Below, piece after piece: positions 7,574 through 17,312 of a DNA stretch of 64,000 bases. How positions within the stretch are numbered: position 1 is the first letter of the stretch; every line of letters starts with the position of its first letter. The DNA is from Massilia pinisoli (GTDB lineage Bacteria; Pseudomonadota; Gammaproteobacteria; Burkholderiales; Burkholderiaceae_D): the NCBI RefSeq assembly GCF_024753285.1, contig NZ_JANUGW010000013.1, positions 1 to 64,000 of the forward strand, read 5' to 3'. The position numbers and the translations under genes are program-made. The notes below the pieces were generated by a model. It worked only from the letters and a program-made list of their open reading frames with translations, ran no database searches and was not told the DNA's origin.

Positions 7574-10372
7574 TCACTGCACCTGCCCATCCGCATCGCG
7601 CACCTCCGGCGTGCCGAGCCCCAGCTTCTGCAACTGCGGCGCGATCGCGGCGCGGTCGCCCACGGCGATTACTTTCAGCCGGTCGGGCTTCAGCCACGTC
7701 TGCGCCGCCGCCTGCACCTGCGTCGCCGTCACGGCGCGGAACCGGTCGGGCAAGGTGCGCCAGTAGTCAGCCGGCAGGTCGAAGACGTACGTCTCGGCCA
7801 GGCTCGCGACGATGCCGCTGTTCGTCTCGAACCGGCCCGGCAGCGAATACACCTGCGAGTCGCGCGCGCCCGCGAGCTCGGGGGCCGGCAGCGGCTTGTC
7901 GCGTATGCCGTTCACTTCCTTGAAGATCTCCGCGACGGACGGCCCCGTCACGTCCGTGCGCACGCTGCCCGCGATCGTGAGCGGGCCCGGCGTGCGGTCG
8001 TAGCGGAACGCCGAGTACACGCCGTAGCTGTAGCCCTTTTCCTCGCGCAGGTTGAGGTTGATGCGGCTCGAGAACAGCCCGCCCAGCGCCGCGTTCATGA
8101 CTTGCATGGCGGGGTAGTCTTGTGTCCTGCGCGCGGCCGCGATGGCCGTCACGCGCAGCGCCGTCTGCGGCGCGCCCGGCTTGTCGACGACGACGAGGCG
8201 CGCCTTGCTGCCTTCCGGATCGCCCACCGCCGACACGGCCGCGTCGGCACGTTCCCAGGCGCCGAAGCGCTTCTCCGCCAGCGCGCGCAGCTCGTCCAAG
8301 GTGATGTCGCCGGTGACGACGAGGGCCGCGTTGCCCGGCAGGTAGTGGCGGCGCCAGAAGCGCACGAGGTCTTCGCGCGTCGTGGCGCGGATCGCCCGCT
8401 CCGTGCCCAGCTGGCCGTAGCCGTACGGGTGGTTCGGGCCGTACAGCGCGCCGGCCGCCGCGACGGCGGCGACGAGGGCCGGATCGTCGCGCTGCTGCGT
8501 CAGGTCGCCCAGGCGCGCGGCGCGCTGGCGTTCCACTTCCGCGGTGGGGAAGGCTGGATGCTGGACGACGTCGGCCAGCACGTCCAGCGCCTGCCCGAAC
8601 GTGGACCGCAGCGCGAGCAGCGACACGGTCGATGCGTCGTTCGACGCGGCGCTGCCGAGGAAGGCGCCGAGCTGCGCGACCTCGTCGGCGATGCGCGGTG
8701 CGCTGCGGGTGGCCGTCCCTTCCTGCAGCATCTGCGCCGTGTAGCCGGCGAGGCCCGGCTGGTCGCCCGGGTTGGCGTCGGAGCCGCTTTTCACGACCAG
8801 TTCCGCCGCCACGAGCGGCAGCGCGGGGTTCGGGTGGTGGATGACGGTCAGGCCGTTCGGCAGCGTGAACGACGCGCCCTGCGGCAGCGCGAAGCGGGGC
8901 GCCGGTCCCGGCTTCGGCGGCGTGCGGCGCCACGGTTCGTCGCGGTTGATGCCGGCGGACAGTCCCGTCTTCGACGCCTTCGGCGGGGGCGGCGTCGGCA
9001 CGTCGGGCCCGAGGTCCGGCTTGCCCGGCACGCCGGAGACGATCACGCGCGCGTTCGGTTGGAGGTATGCCTGGGCCACGCGACGCACGTCGGCCGCCGT
9101 CACGCGGCGCAGGCGCTCGATGTCCTTCGGCAGGTAGCCGGGGTCGCCCGTGTACTGGTTGTACTGGTTGATCTGGTTCGCGAGGCCCGTGCCGCCCAGC
9201 TTCTCGATCCCCGTCAGCATGGCCGTCTCGATCGTGTTGCGGGCGCGCTCGATTTCCTGCTCGGATGGGCCGGTGTCGCGCAGCGTCTTCAGCTCGGCGT
9301 CGATGGCCGTTTCCAGCTCGGCCGCGTCGTGGCCCGGCCGCGCGGTGGCGTCGACGATGAAGGTCGACGTGAGGGCGTTCGAGTTTTGCGCCGCGGATGC
9401 CTCCTGCGCGATCTGCTGTTCGTACACGAGCGATTTGTACAGCCGGCTCGATTTGCCGCCGGCGAGGATCTGCGCGGTCACCTCCAGTTCCGCGTCGCCC
9501 GGCCGGAACGCGGGCGGCGTGAGCCACGCCATGTACACGCGCGGCAGCTCGACGCGGTCCGGCACGACGATGCGGCGCTCGCGCGTGATCGGGGGCGTGG
9601 CCACCTGCGGATGGACGACGGCCGCGCTGCGCTTGAAGCTGCCGAAGTACTTGGCCACGAGGGCGCGCGTTCTGGCCTTGTCGATGTCGCCGGCGATGAC
9701 GATGCTGGCGTTGTTCGGGCCGTAGTAGCGCTTGAAGAAGTCGCGCACGTCGGCCAGCTTCGCGTTCTGGATGTCGGCGTGCGAGCCGATGACGGCCGCG
9801 TAATACGGGTGCGTCTTCGGGAACAGCGCGTGGTTCAGCGTTTCCTCGACGATGCCGTACGGGCGGTTCTCGACGCTCTGGCGCCGTTCGTTGCGCACGA
9901 CGTCCTGCTGGTTCGACAGCGCGGTCTGGTCGAGCACGTCGAGCAGGTAGCCCATGCGGTCGGCGTGCACCCACAGCGCCAGTTCCAGCTGGTTCGACGG
10001 CACCGTGTCGTAGTAATTCGTGCGATCGTAGTCCGTGCTGCCGTTGCTGTCCGTCGCGCCCGCGCCTTCCAGCAGGCGGTCGGCGAGGCCGCGCGGCAGG
10101 TGCCGGCTGCCGGCGAACATCATGTGCTCGAACAGGTGGGCGAACCCCGTCAGTCCAGGCGCCTCGTTGGCGGGGCCGACGTGGTACCAGATGTTGACGG
10201 CCACGATGGGCAGCCGGTGGTCCTCGACGAGGATCACTTCGAGGCCATTCGGAAGCGTCGTCTTGTCGTAGCGGACCTGCGGCACGGCCGCCGCCGCACC
10301 GGGCTGCGCGAATGCGGCCGGCGCGCCCGCGCACAGCACCAGCAGGGACAGGGCGGACAGGAGGCGTTTCAT
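7574..10372 (-). CDS. M16-family (pitrilysin/insulinase-like) zinc metallopeptidase, periplasmic
   Basis: A 932-residue protein with a signal peptide (residues 1-22, ending AFA). It has two M16 halves. The first carries the inverted zinc motif HLFEH (residues 79-83), with a downstream Glu in the ENRPYGIVEETL stretch as probable third ligand. The second half (from about residue 500) lacks HxxEH and ends with the R/Y-type closing motif region (EEKGYSYGVYSAFRY), as in other two-domain M16 proteins where it shapes the cleft. It probably degrades peptides in the periplasm. It is followed upstream in the same direction by a metallophosphatase (15 bp gap) and may be co-transcribed with it. Confidence 0.93.
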   Translation of the reverse strand: MKRLLSALSLLVLCAGAPAAFAQPGAAAAVPQVRYDKTTLPNGLEVILVEDHRLPIVAVNIWYHVGPANEAPGLTGFAHLFEHMMFAGSRHLPRGLADRLLEGAGATDSNGSTDYDRTNYYDTVPSNQLELALWVHADRMGYLLDVLDQTALSNQQDVVRNERRQSVENRPYGIVEETLNHALFPKTHPYYAAVIGSHADIQNAKLADVRDFFKRYYGPNNASIVIAGDIDKARTRALVAKYFGSFKRSAAVVHPQVATPPITRERRIVVPDRVELPRVYMAWLTPPAFRPGDAELEVTAQILAGGKSSRLYKSLVYEQQIAQEASAAQNSNALTSTFIVDATARPGHDAAELETAIDAELKTLRDTGPSEQEIERARNTIETAMLTGIEKLGGTGLANQINQYNQYTGDPGYLPKDIERLRRVTAADVRRVAQAYLQPNARVIVSGVPGKPDLGPDVPTPPPPKASKTGLSAGINRDEPWRRTPPKPGPAPRFALPQGASFTLPNGLTVIHHPNPALPLVAAELVVKSGSDANPGDQPGLAGYTAQMLQEGTATRSAPRIADEVAQLGAFLGSAASNDASTVSLLALRSTFGQALDVLADVVQHPAFPTAEVERQRAARLGDLTQQRDDPALVAAVAAAGALYGPNHPYGYGQLGTERAIRATTREDLVRFWRRHYLPGNAALVVTGDITLDELRALAEKRFGAWERADAAVSAVGDPEGSKARLVVVDKPGAPQTALRVTAIAAARRTQDYPAMQVMNAALGGLFSSRINLNLREEKGYSYGVYSAFRYDRTPGPLTIAGSVRTDVTGPSVAEIFKEVNGIRDKPLPAPELAGARDSQVYSLPGRFETNSGIVASLAETYVFDLPADYWRTLPDRFRAVTATQVQAAAQTWLKPDRLKVIAVGDRAAIAPQLQKLGLGTPEVRDADGQVQ

Positions 10373-10387
10373 GGGAACTCCGTTTTT

Positions 10388-11287
10388 TTAATGACAGGCG
10401 GCGCTGCCGTGGTCGGCCGGCGCGACGCCGAACGAATACAGCCGGGTGGACTCGACGAATTCCCAGCCGTAGCCGCCCGGGTACAGGCGCAGCCGGAGCA
10501 CGCCGGTGCGGTTGCTGTCGCGGACTTCGCTGTGCGGCACGGTGAGCAGGAACGGCGTCGGATACGCGCCGCCCGTGCCGACGACGAACTGGCGGATCCC
10601 GCGCGCCGGGTCGAGCCGGCCGTCCGCGTCCTGCGGGGCGAAGCGTTCGTAATCGTGGTCGTGCCCGGACAGCACCAGTTCCGCGCCGGCGTCGTACAGC
10701 ACCTGCCACGCGTCGTGCATCTTCGGGACGCTGCCATGGCCGCCCGAGCTGTACAGCGGATGGTGCCAGTAGGCGAGCGTGCAGTGCGCCGGATGGGCCG
10801 CCAGGTCGGCGCGCAGCCAGTCCAGCTGGGCCGCGTGCTGCGCCGGGGCCAGGTTGCTGTCCAGCGAGACGATGTGCCAGCCGCCGAGGTCGAAGCTGTA
10901 GTAGCCGCGGCCCGCGCGCTCGCCCCACCACGCGAAATAGGGCGTCGCGCCCGGCGTGTAGTACTCGTGGTTGCCGGGCGCGGGCCACGTGCGGTCCTTG
11001 AAGCGGCCCCACGTGGGCGCGTAGCAGTCGGTGAATTCGCGCGCCGCGCCGCGCGGGTAGGTCAGGTCGCCCAGCGCCAGCACGACGGCGCGCGGATCTT
11101 GCGCGAGCCCGGCCGCAACGGTGGCCGCGGTGTCGGCCGCGCCCGAATACGCGGGATCGGGATAGGCGCAGCGCGCGATGTCGCCGGCCGCGTACACGGT
11201 GACGCCCTCGTCGACGTCAGCGGCGGCGGCCGGACCGGCGAGCGCGGCAAGCAGCGCCGCCGCGGCCCGCATCGGCAAACCCCGCAT
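10388..11287 (-). CDS. Secreted purple-acid-phosphatase-like metallophosphoesterase
   Basis: A 299-residue calcineurin-like phosphoesterase with an N-terminal signal peptide (cleavage near AAAA, about 23). Metal-binding blocks appear in the canonical order: AAGDIARC, ALGDLTYP, PAPGNHEYY, YWHHPLY and LSGHDHDYERF. The GDxxY-like and GNH(E) blocks are those of PAP/3',5'-nucleotidase families. It should hydrolyse phosphate esters outside the cytoplasm; the substrate is unknown. It sits directly behind the PncC gene and ahead of the M16 peptidase on the same strand, suggesting one transcript. Confidence 0.88.
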   Translation of the reverse strand: MRGLPMRAAAALLAALAGPAAAADVDEGVTVYAAGDIARCAYPDPAYSGAADTAATVAAGLAQDPRAVVLALGDLTYPRGAAREFTDCYAPTWGRFKDRTWPAPGNHEYYTPGATPYFAWWGERAGRGYYSFDLGGWHIVSLDSNLAPAQHAAQLDWLRADLAAHPAHCTLAYWHHPLYSSGGHGSVPKMHDAWQVLYDAGAELVLSGHDHDYERFAPQDADGRLDPARGIRQFVVGTGGAYPTPFLLTVPHSEVRDSNRTGVLRLRLYPGGYGWEFVESTRLYSFGVAPADHGSAACH

Positions 11288-11770
11288 TTACTCGAGGAGG
11301 CGCAGCAGCCCGGACAGCGCGTGCGCCACGGTCTGCTCGCGCACCGCGTGGCGGTCGCCGGAGAAAACGAGCCGCTCCGTGTACGTCGTATCGCCCTTCG
11401 ACCAGCCGAAGCACACGGTGCCCACGGGCTTGCCGGGGACGGCGCCCGTCGGGCCGGCGATGCCCGTCGTGGATACCGCCACGTCGGCGTTGCTGTTGGC
11501 GACGGCACTTTCGGCCATGGCGCCAGCGACTTCCTCGCTGACGGAACCGAATTGCGCGATCAGCGCGGCCGGCACGTCCAGCATCTCGGTCTTGGACGCG
11601 TTCGAATACGTCACGAAGCCGCATTCGAACCAGCCGGTCGAGCCGGGGATTTCCGTGATGGCCTGGGAGACGCCGCCGCCGGTGCAGGATTCGGCGGTGG
11701 CCAGCAGCAGGCCCTTGGCTTCGAGTGCCCGGCCCACACGGGTGGCCAGGTCGAGGATGTCGTTCGTCAC
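11288..11770 (-). CDS. pncC: Nicotinamide-nucleotide amidohydrolase PncC (CinA C-terminal domain)
   Basis: A 160-residue stand-alone CinA domain. It deamidates NMN to NaMN in the pyridine-nucleotide salvage cycle. The family signature TAESCTGGGVSQAI lies at residues 24-37, and STTGIAGPTG and GTVCFGW are further conserved blocks. The start is GTG 11770, preceded at 6 bp by AAGGAG. The frame extends upstream without support. Length matches single-domain PncC enzymes (about 160-165). It ends one base before the metallophosphatase start. Confidence 0.93.
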   Translation of the reverse strand: MTNDILDLATRVGRALEAKGLLLATAESCTGGGVSQAITEIPGSTGWFECGFVTYSNASKTEMLDVPAALIAQFGSVSEEVAGAMAESAVANSNADVAVSTTGIAGPTGAVPGKPVGTVCFGWSKGDTTYTERLVFSGDRHAVREQTVAHALSGLLRLLE

Positions 11771-12094
11771 GTGTCGCTCCTTTGTATGATGGCGGCCGGG
11801 TGCGCCGCCAGGGTCTCCAGGATCAGTCGTGGGCGCGCCGCCGTGTGCCGGCGACAGGATCCGCAGCGCGCTCGGGTCCATTCTAGCGCGCCTTCCCGTG
11901 CGTGGCGTTGGAATCTTAACGAAAAGCCATGGCAGGGACGTTCTGTGCGACATCCCCCCCGGCCGTGCTGCTATCCTGCTCGACTTGCGGGCCGGCCGTG
12001 GGGCTCGCCCGCACCGTTGTCCACTGACCGAACCAGGACCTCGCATGCCGCTCGACCGTTTCGCGCATGGCCATCCGGGGCCGGCATACCCGTG

Positions 12095-12637
12095 ATGGCG
12101 TCGTCCTTCTCAGCCGCGCGTCGCGCCCGCCAGGTGGCGCTGTGCCTGCTGATCCTCGCAGATGCCGCCCAGGCCCGGGCCGCCCCCGTTGCCGCTCCCG
12201 AGCGCAAGCTCAAGGCGGCCTACCTGTACCGCGTCGCCACGTTCGTCGACTGGCCGGACGCCGCATTCCCGCGTCCCGGCAGCCCATTGAAGGTCGGCGT
12301 CGCCGGCGATGACGCGCTGGCCGACGAGGCCGAGCGCTACATGGCGGGGCGCCTCGTCCACGGCCATTCGCTGGCCGTGCAGCGCATCGACCCCGCACGT
12401 GCCGTGCCGCCCGGGCTGCAGGTCCTGTACGTGGCGCCCGGGCCGGCGCGCACCCGCCTGCTGGACGCCGTGCGCAGCCGGCCCGTATTGACGGTCTGCG
12501 ATGGCGCCCCCGTGCAGGGCTGCGTGATCGGGCTCGTGCAGGATGGCGCCCGCCTGCGCCTGCACATCGACCGGCCCGAGGCGCTGGCCGCGCAGCTGCG
12601 CATCAGCGCGCGCCTGCTGGCGCTGTCCGCGTGGTGA
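12095..12637 (+). CDS. YfiR/DUF4154-family periplasmic protein
   Basis: A 180-residue protein with a signal peptide (about 1-29, ending ARAA). The mature part starts ERKLKAAYLYRVATFVDWP, the typical opening of the YfiR family, and has two Cys in the CDG...GCVIG stretch. YfiR is a periplasmic regulator that restrains the membrane diguanylate cyclase YfiN in Pseudomonas. Here the next gene, 4 bp downstream, is a kinase with a CHASE8-like periplasmic region, so this protein may relay envelope or redox cues to that sensor. The start was taken at ATG 12095 because the signal peptide begins there. The longer upstream reading frame is antisense to other genes. Confidence 0.85.
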   Translation: MASSFSAARRARQVALCLLILADAAQARAAPVAAPERKLKAAYLYRVATFVDWPDAAFPRPGSPLKVGVAGDDALADEAERYMAGRLVHGHSLAVQRIDPARAVPPGLQVLYVAPGPARTRLLDAVRSRPVLTVCDGAPVQGCVIGLVQDGARLRLHIDRPEALAAQLRISARLLALSAW

Positions 12638-12641
12638 CGCC

Positions 12642-14714
12642 ATGATCCAGCCGCGCCGCTCCATCCGCGAAAAGCTCGTCACGATCGTCATGTCGACGAC
12701 GCTCGCCGCGCTCGTCGTCTCGGTGGGCACCGTCGTCGCCTACGACCTGCGCAGCTACAAGCATGCGCTGCTGAACGACCTGGCGACGCAGGCGGAGCTG
12801 GTGGGCCACATGACGTCGGCCGCGCTGGCCTTCGACGATGCCCGGCTGGCGCGCGAGAACCTCGCGCTGCTGCGCAGCCGGCCGTCACTGCGCGCGGCCG
12901 CCCTCTACGACGAGCACGGTGCACTGTTCGCGACCTACGTCGCGCCGGGCGAGACGGGCGACTTCCCCGTGCGGCCGGCGAAGGGTGGCCGTCCCGTGCA
13001 TGCGGGCGGCAAGGAAACCTATGTCGGCGCCGGCGACGAGCTGGTGCTGTACAAGCCGATCAGCGAGAACGGCGAGCTGCTCGGCACCGTCTACCTGCGC
13101 GCGCAGAACCAGCTGATGGAACGCATGCGCGACTACCTCGTGATCTGCGCGTGCGTCACGGTGCTCGCGCTGTTCACCGCATGGCTGCTCGTGCGGCGCC
13201 TCGGCCACACGATCACGACCCCCATCGACGCCATCACGAACATCGCGCGCGAAGTGGTGGCGCGGCGTGACTACTCGCGCCGCGCGCCGCGCATCAGCGA
13301 GGACGAGGCGGCGGAACTCGTCGACTCGTTCAACGCCATGCTGACCGAGATCGAGCAGCGCACGCGCGCGCTGGAAGACTCGAACCGCGAGATCGCACGC
13401 GAAGCCCAGGAACGCGCACGCGCGCAGCAGGAAGTGATGCGCCTGAACGAAGGCCTGGAAGCGCGTGTGCAGGAACGCACGGCCCAGCTGGAGCTGGCGA
13501 ACTCGGAACTGGAGCTCGCGATCGAAGAGGCGCGCAATGCCAACCAGGCCAAGTCGGCGTTCCTGTCGTCGATGAGCCACGAGCTGCGCACGCCGCTGAA
13601 CGCGATCCTCGGTTTCGCGCAGATCCTGGCGTCGAACGACATGCCGACGACGCCAGAACAAAAGCAGGAATTCGCGGGCCACATCCTGAAGTCGGGCCGC
13701 CACCTGCTCACCTTGATCAACGAGATCCTCGACCTGGCCAAGGTGGAGGCGGGCGCCGTATCGCTGTCGATGGAACCGGTGCCGCTCGCCGACGTGCTGG
13801 CCGAATGCCAGGGCATGATCGCGCCGCTGGCCGCCATACGCGGCGTGCGCGTGCTGTTCCCGGACGCGCCCACGGCCCGCGTGCAGGCCGACCGCACGCG
13901 CCTGAAGCAGGTCCTGCTGAACCTCTTGTCGAACGCCGTGAAGTACAACCGCGACGGCGGCGCCGTCGTCGTCGATTGCGCGCAGCCGGCGCCGCAGCGC
14001 CTGCGCCTGTCCGTGCAGGACACGGGCATGGGCCTGTCGCCCGAGCAGGTGGCGAGCCTGTTCCAGCCGTTCAACCGCCTCGGCCAGGAAGCGGGCACGC
14101 AGGAAGGCACGGGTATCGGCCTCGTGGTGACGCGCCGCCTGGTGGAATTGATGGGCGGCGAGATCGGCGTCACCAGCAGTCCCGGCGTGGGCAGCGTGTT
14201 CTGGATCGAGCTGGCCTGCGTCGACCTCGGCGCCGCCGCCGCCACCGCGGCCGAGACGCCGCCCGTCGCGCACGCCGGCGCCGCACCGGCCCGTGCCGAC
14301 CGCGTCTCGGCCGCAAGCCCGGCCACCGTGTTGTACATCGAGGACAATCCGGCCAACCTGAAGCTGGTGCAGGAAATCGTGCGCTTCCGTCCCGACCTGC
14401 GGCTCGTGTGCGCGCCGGACGGCCACTTCGGCCTGTCGCTCGCGCGCAGCCACCTGCCCGACGTGATCCTGATGGACCTGAACCTGCCCGGCCTCTCCGG
14501 GTTCGAGGTGCTGGCGCAGTTGCGCCGCGAGCCGGACACCGCGCGGATCCCGGCCATCGCGGTGTCGGCCAACGCCATGCGCGCCGACATCGACCGCGCG
14601 CTGGCCGCCGGCTTCGCGCGCTACCTGACCAAGCCGATCGACATCGGCCAGTTCAACGAGGCCATCGACGGCGTGCTCGCCACCCGCGCCGTCGACGAGA
14701 AACAGCCCCAGTGA
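12642..14714 (+). CDS. Hybrid sensor histidine kinase with periplasmic CHASE8-like domain, HAMP and REC
   Basis: A 690-residue kinase. It has TM1 at about 13-35, a periplasmic domain (40-155), TM2 at about 165-188 and a HAMP linker. A coiled coil (EERARAQQEVMRLNEGLEARVQERT region) leads to HisKA with SSMSHELRTPLN (phospho-His near 313) and a HATPase with N (NLLSNAVKYN), DTGMG and GTGIGLVV boxes. The C-terminal receiver has VLYIEDNP, the phospho-acceptor in ILMDLNLPG (about 611) and the Lys in YLTKPID. It starts 4 bp after the yfiR-like gene and ends 9 bp before the GGDEF-EAL regulator, so the three form one signalling operon. The ligand is unknown. Confidence 0.93.
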   Translation: MIQPRRSIREKLVTIVMSTTLAALVVSVGTVVAYDLRSYKHALLNDLATQAELVGHMTSAALAFDDARLARENLALLRSRPSLRAAALYDEHGALFATYVAPGETGDFPVRPAKGGRPVHAGGKETYVGAGDELVLYKPISENGELLGTVYLRAQNQLMERMRDYLVICACVTVLALFTAWLLVRRLGHTITTPIDAITNIAREVVARRDYSRRAPRISEDEAAELVDSFNAMLTEIEQRTRALEDSNREIAREAQERARAQQEVMRLNEGLEARVQERTAQLELANSELELAIEEARNANQAKSAFLSSMSHELRTPLNAILGFAQILASNDMPTTPEQKQEFAGHILKSGRHLLTLINEILDLAKVEAGAVSLSMEPVPLADVLAECQGMIAPLAAIRGVRVLFPDAPTARVQADRTRLKQVLLNLLSNAVKYNRDGGAVVVDCAQPAPQRLRLSVQDTGMGLSPEQVASLFQPFNRLGQEAGTQEGTGIGLVVTRRLVELMGGEIGVTSSPGVGSVFWIELACVDLGAAAATAAETPPVAHAGAAPARADRVSAASPATVLYIEDNPANLKLVQEIVRFRPDLRLVCAPDGHFGLSLARSHLPDVILMDLNLPGLSGFEVLAQLRREPDTARIPAIAVSANAMRADIDRALAAGFARYLTKPIDIGQFNEAIDGVLATRAVDEKQPQ

Positions 14715-14723
14715 GGACGTTCC

Positions 14724-17303
14724 ATGATTTCGCCTACCGACATCCGCCGCGCGCACATCCTCGTCGTCGATGACGAGCCGGTGAACGTGCAGCTGCTCGA
14801 ATTCCTGCTCAAGTCCAGCGGCTACGAGCACGTCGCCAGCACCACCGATCCGCGCCAGGTGGCCGCGCTGCACCTGCAGCACCGCTACGACCTGATCATC
14901 CTCGACCTGCAGATGCCGCACATGGACGGCTTCCAGGTGATGGAAGCGTTGAAGCCGATGGAGCGCGAGTCGTGGCTGCCCGTGCTCGTCGTGACGGCGG
15001 AGCCGGACAAGAAACTGGCCGCGCTGGAGGCCGGTGCGCGCGACTTCATCGGCAAGCCGTTCGACACGGTCGAGGTCCTGACGCGCATCCGTAACCTGCT
15101 CGAAGTGCGCCTGTTCCACAAGGAGTCGCGCGACTACGGGGCGCGCATGGAGCGCACCGTGCGCGAACGGACCGCGGAGCTGCAGCGCTTCCGCGGCGCG
15201 ATGGACGCGACGTCCGACGCCATCTTCCTCGTCGACGCGCGCACGATGGCGATGGTCGACGTCAGCGACGGCGCCTGCCGCATGCTGGGCTTTTCGCGCG
15301 AGGCGCTGCTGCGCATCGATCCGGTGGCGCTCGGCCTCGCGCAACGGCCGCAGCTGGAACGCTATGCCGACCCCGCGTCCGCGTCGCGCGAGCACGACAT
15401 CGTCGAGACTGAGCTGCTGCGCGCGGACGGGCAGGGCGCCGTGCCGGTCGAGATCAGCTGGCAGCTGCAGCAGGAAGACGTCGACCGCACGCTCATTGCC
15501 GTGGCGCGCGACATCAGCGAGCGCCTGCAGGCGGCGCAGCGCCTGAAGCACATGTCGAACTACGACAGCCTGACGGGCCTGCCGAACCGCAGCCTGTTCT
15601 TCCACACGCTGCGCGATGCCATCGAGCTCGCGCAGGACAAGAACTGGCGCATCGCCGTCCTGTTCATCACGCTCGACCGCTTCAAGATCGTCAACGACTC
15701 GCTCGGCCCCGCGCTGGGCGACGAGCTGCTGCGCCAGTTCAGCACACGGCTGGTGCGCTGCGTGCGCCTGCGCGACACGATCGGACGCCTCGGCGGCGAC
15801 GAGTTCGCGCTGATCCTCACGATGACGCGCGAGCAGACCGAGGACGAGGCCGTGAGCGTGGCCAACGAGGTGCGCGAGGCGCTGCGCGCGCCGTTCGACC
15901 TGAATGGCCAGCAGGCCGTGCTGACGGCCAGCATCGGCATCGCGATGTACCCGGACGACGCCACCGACCCCGGCACGCTCGTCAAGTACGCCGACGTGGC
16001 GATGGTGCGCGCGAAGGAGGCCGGCCGCGACGGCTACCGCTTCTTCACGGCCGGGATGAACGTGCAGGTGCTGGCGCGGCTGGAGCTCGAGCTGGCACTG
16101 CGCGGCGCCATCGACGGCGACCAGTTCGAGCTGCACTACCAGCCCAAGCTGGACCTGAACACGGGCCGCGTGAGCGGCGTCGAGGCGCTGCTGCGCTGGC
16201 GCCGTCCCGGCGTGGGCCTCGTGTACCCGGCCGAATTCGTTCCCTTGCTGGAAGACACGGGCATGGTCGTGCGCGTGGGCGCGTGGATCATCGGCGCGGC
16301 GTGCCGCCAGATCGCCAGGTGGATTCAGGACGGCGTGCGCGACGTGCGCGTGGCCGTGAACGTGTCGAGCCGCCAGTTCGTCGAGGGCGACCTCGAAGGC
16401 GACATCCGCGCCGCGCTCGCGGAACACCGCGTGGACCCGGGCCTGCTCGAACTGGAGCTGACGGAGAGCGCGCTGATGTCGAACTTCGAGCACACGGTGC
16501 AGGTGCTGGAGCGGTTGAAGGCGCTCGGGATCCGCATCGCCATCGACGATTTCGGCACCGGCTATTCGAGCCTGGCCTACCTGAAGCGCTTCCCGATCGA
16601 CAAGCTGAAGATCGACATCGCGTTCGTGCGCGACATCACGACGAACCCGGACGACGCCGCGATCGCATTGGCCATCATCAGCATGGCGCACAGCCTGCAC
16701 ATGCAGGTGATCGCGGAAGGCGTGGAATCGCGCGCGCAGATGGCGCTGCTGCGCCGCCACCGCTGCGACGAAATCCAGGGCTTTCACTTCGCGCGCGCGC
16801 TCGCCCCCGCCGACCTGGCGCGGCTCGTGCTGGAAAACCGCGCCCAGCCCACGCGGCCGGCGGAGGACGACCGCAACGTCCAGACGCTGCTGCTCGTCGA
16901 CGACGACGTCAATGTGCTGGGCACGCTGCACCGCCTGTTCAGGCGCGACAATTACCGCGTGCTGACGGCCGCGTCGCCGTCCGAGGCGTTCGAGCTGCTG
17001 GCGCTGTACCACGTGCAGGTGATCCTGTGTGACCAGAAGATGCCCGTGATGAACGGGACCGAATTTCTCAGCAAGGTCAAGGAGATGTATCCGGACACGA
17101 TGCGCATCATCCTGTCCGGCTACACGGGCGTGGAGACGGTGCTCGACTCGATCAACCGCGGTGCGATCTACCGCTTTTATACGAAGCCGTGGAACGACAC
17201 GGAATTGCGCGACAACGTGCGGCTCGCGTTCCGCCAGTACTGGCTCACGCACGGGCCGTACGACGATCGCAAGGCGCCACGCGGGGACGAAGAAGCCGCG
17301 TGA
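14724..17303 (+). CDS. REC-PAS-GGDEF-EAL-REC response regulator (c-di-GMP turnover)
   Basis: An 859-residue regulator. Domains in order: REC (10-125, ILDLQMP Asp near 60), PAS (about 165-270), GGDEF (280-440), EAL (455-695) and a second REC (718-835, ILCDQKMP). The GGDEF motif is intact at 357-361, with an RxxD inhibitory site five residues before it. The metal-binding Asp of the usual DxDxFK motif is Thr (LFITLDRFK, residue 316) and the usual His in SLGH is Pro. Cyclase activity may therefore be weak or lost. The EAL half keeps EAL (487-489), NVSSRQF, ELTES, IDDFGTGYSS and AEGVES, as expected of an active phosphodiesterase. It is last in the yfiR-kinase operon and likely the output of that kinase. 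Confidence 0.93.
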   Translation: MISPTDIRRAHILVVDDEPVNVQLLEFLLKSSGYEHVASTTDPRQVAALHLQHRYDLIILDLQMPHMDGFQVMEALKPMERESWLPVLVVTAEPDKKLAALEAGARDFIGKPFDTVEVLTRIRNLLEVRLFHKESRDYGARMERTVRERTAELQRFRGAMDATSDAIFLVDARTMAMVDVSDGACRMLGFSREALLRIDPVALGLAQRPQLERYADPASASREHDIVETELLRADGQGAVPVEISWQLQQEDVDRTLIAVARDISERLQAAQRLKHMSNYDSLTGLPNRSLFFHTLRDAIELAQDKNWRIAVLFITLDRFKIVNDSLGPALGDELLRQFSTRLVRCVRLRDTIGRLGGDEFALILTMTREQTEDEAVSVANEVREALRAPFDLNGQQAVLTASIGIAMYPDDATDPGTLVKYADVAMVRAKEAGRDGYRFFTAGMNVQVLARLELELALRGAIDGDQFELHYQPKLDLNTGRVSGVEALLRWRRPGVGLVYPAEFVPLLEDTGMVVRVGAWIIGAACRQIARWIQDGVRDVRVAVNVSSRQFVEGDLEGDIRAALAEHRVDPGLLELELTESALMSNFEHTVQVLERLKALGIRIAIDDFGTGYSSLAYLKRFPIDKLKIDIAFVRDITTNPDDAAIALAIISMAHSLHMQVIAEGVESRAQMALLRRHRCDEIQGFHFARALAPADLARLVLENRAQPTRPAEDDRNVQTLLLVDDDVNVLGTLHRLFRRDNYRVLTAASPSEAFELLALYHVQVILCDQKMPVMNGTEFLSKVKEMYPDTMRIILSGYTGVETVLDSINRGAIYRFYTKPWNDTELRDNVRLAFRQYWLTHGPYDDRKAPRGDEEAA

Positions 17304-17312
17304 CGGCGACGG

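Noticed and set aside
8102..12094. A very long plus-strand open frame running into the YfiR-like gene
   Set aside because: Only the last 180 codons (from 12095) are protein-like. The rest is antisense to the M16 peptidase, phosphatase and PncC genes.
12885..17252. A 1,455-codon open frame on the minus strand
   Set aside because: It runs antisense through the kinase and GGDEF-EAL genes. Its product is a His/Arg/Val-rich shadow typical of GC-rich codon bias; the plus-strand genes have clear domains.
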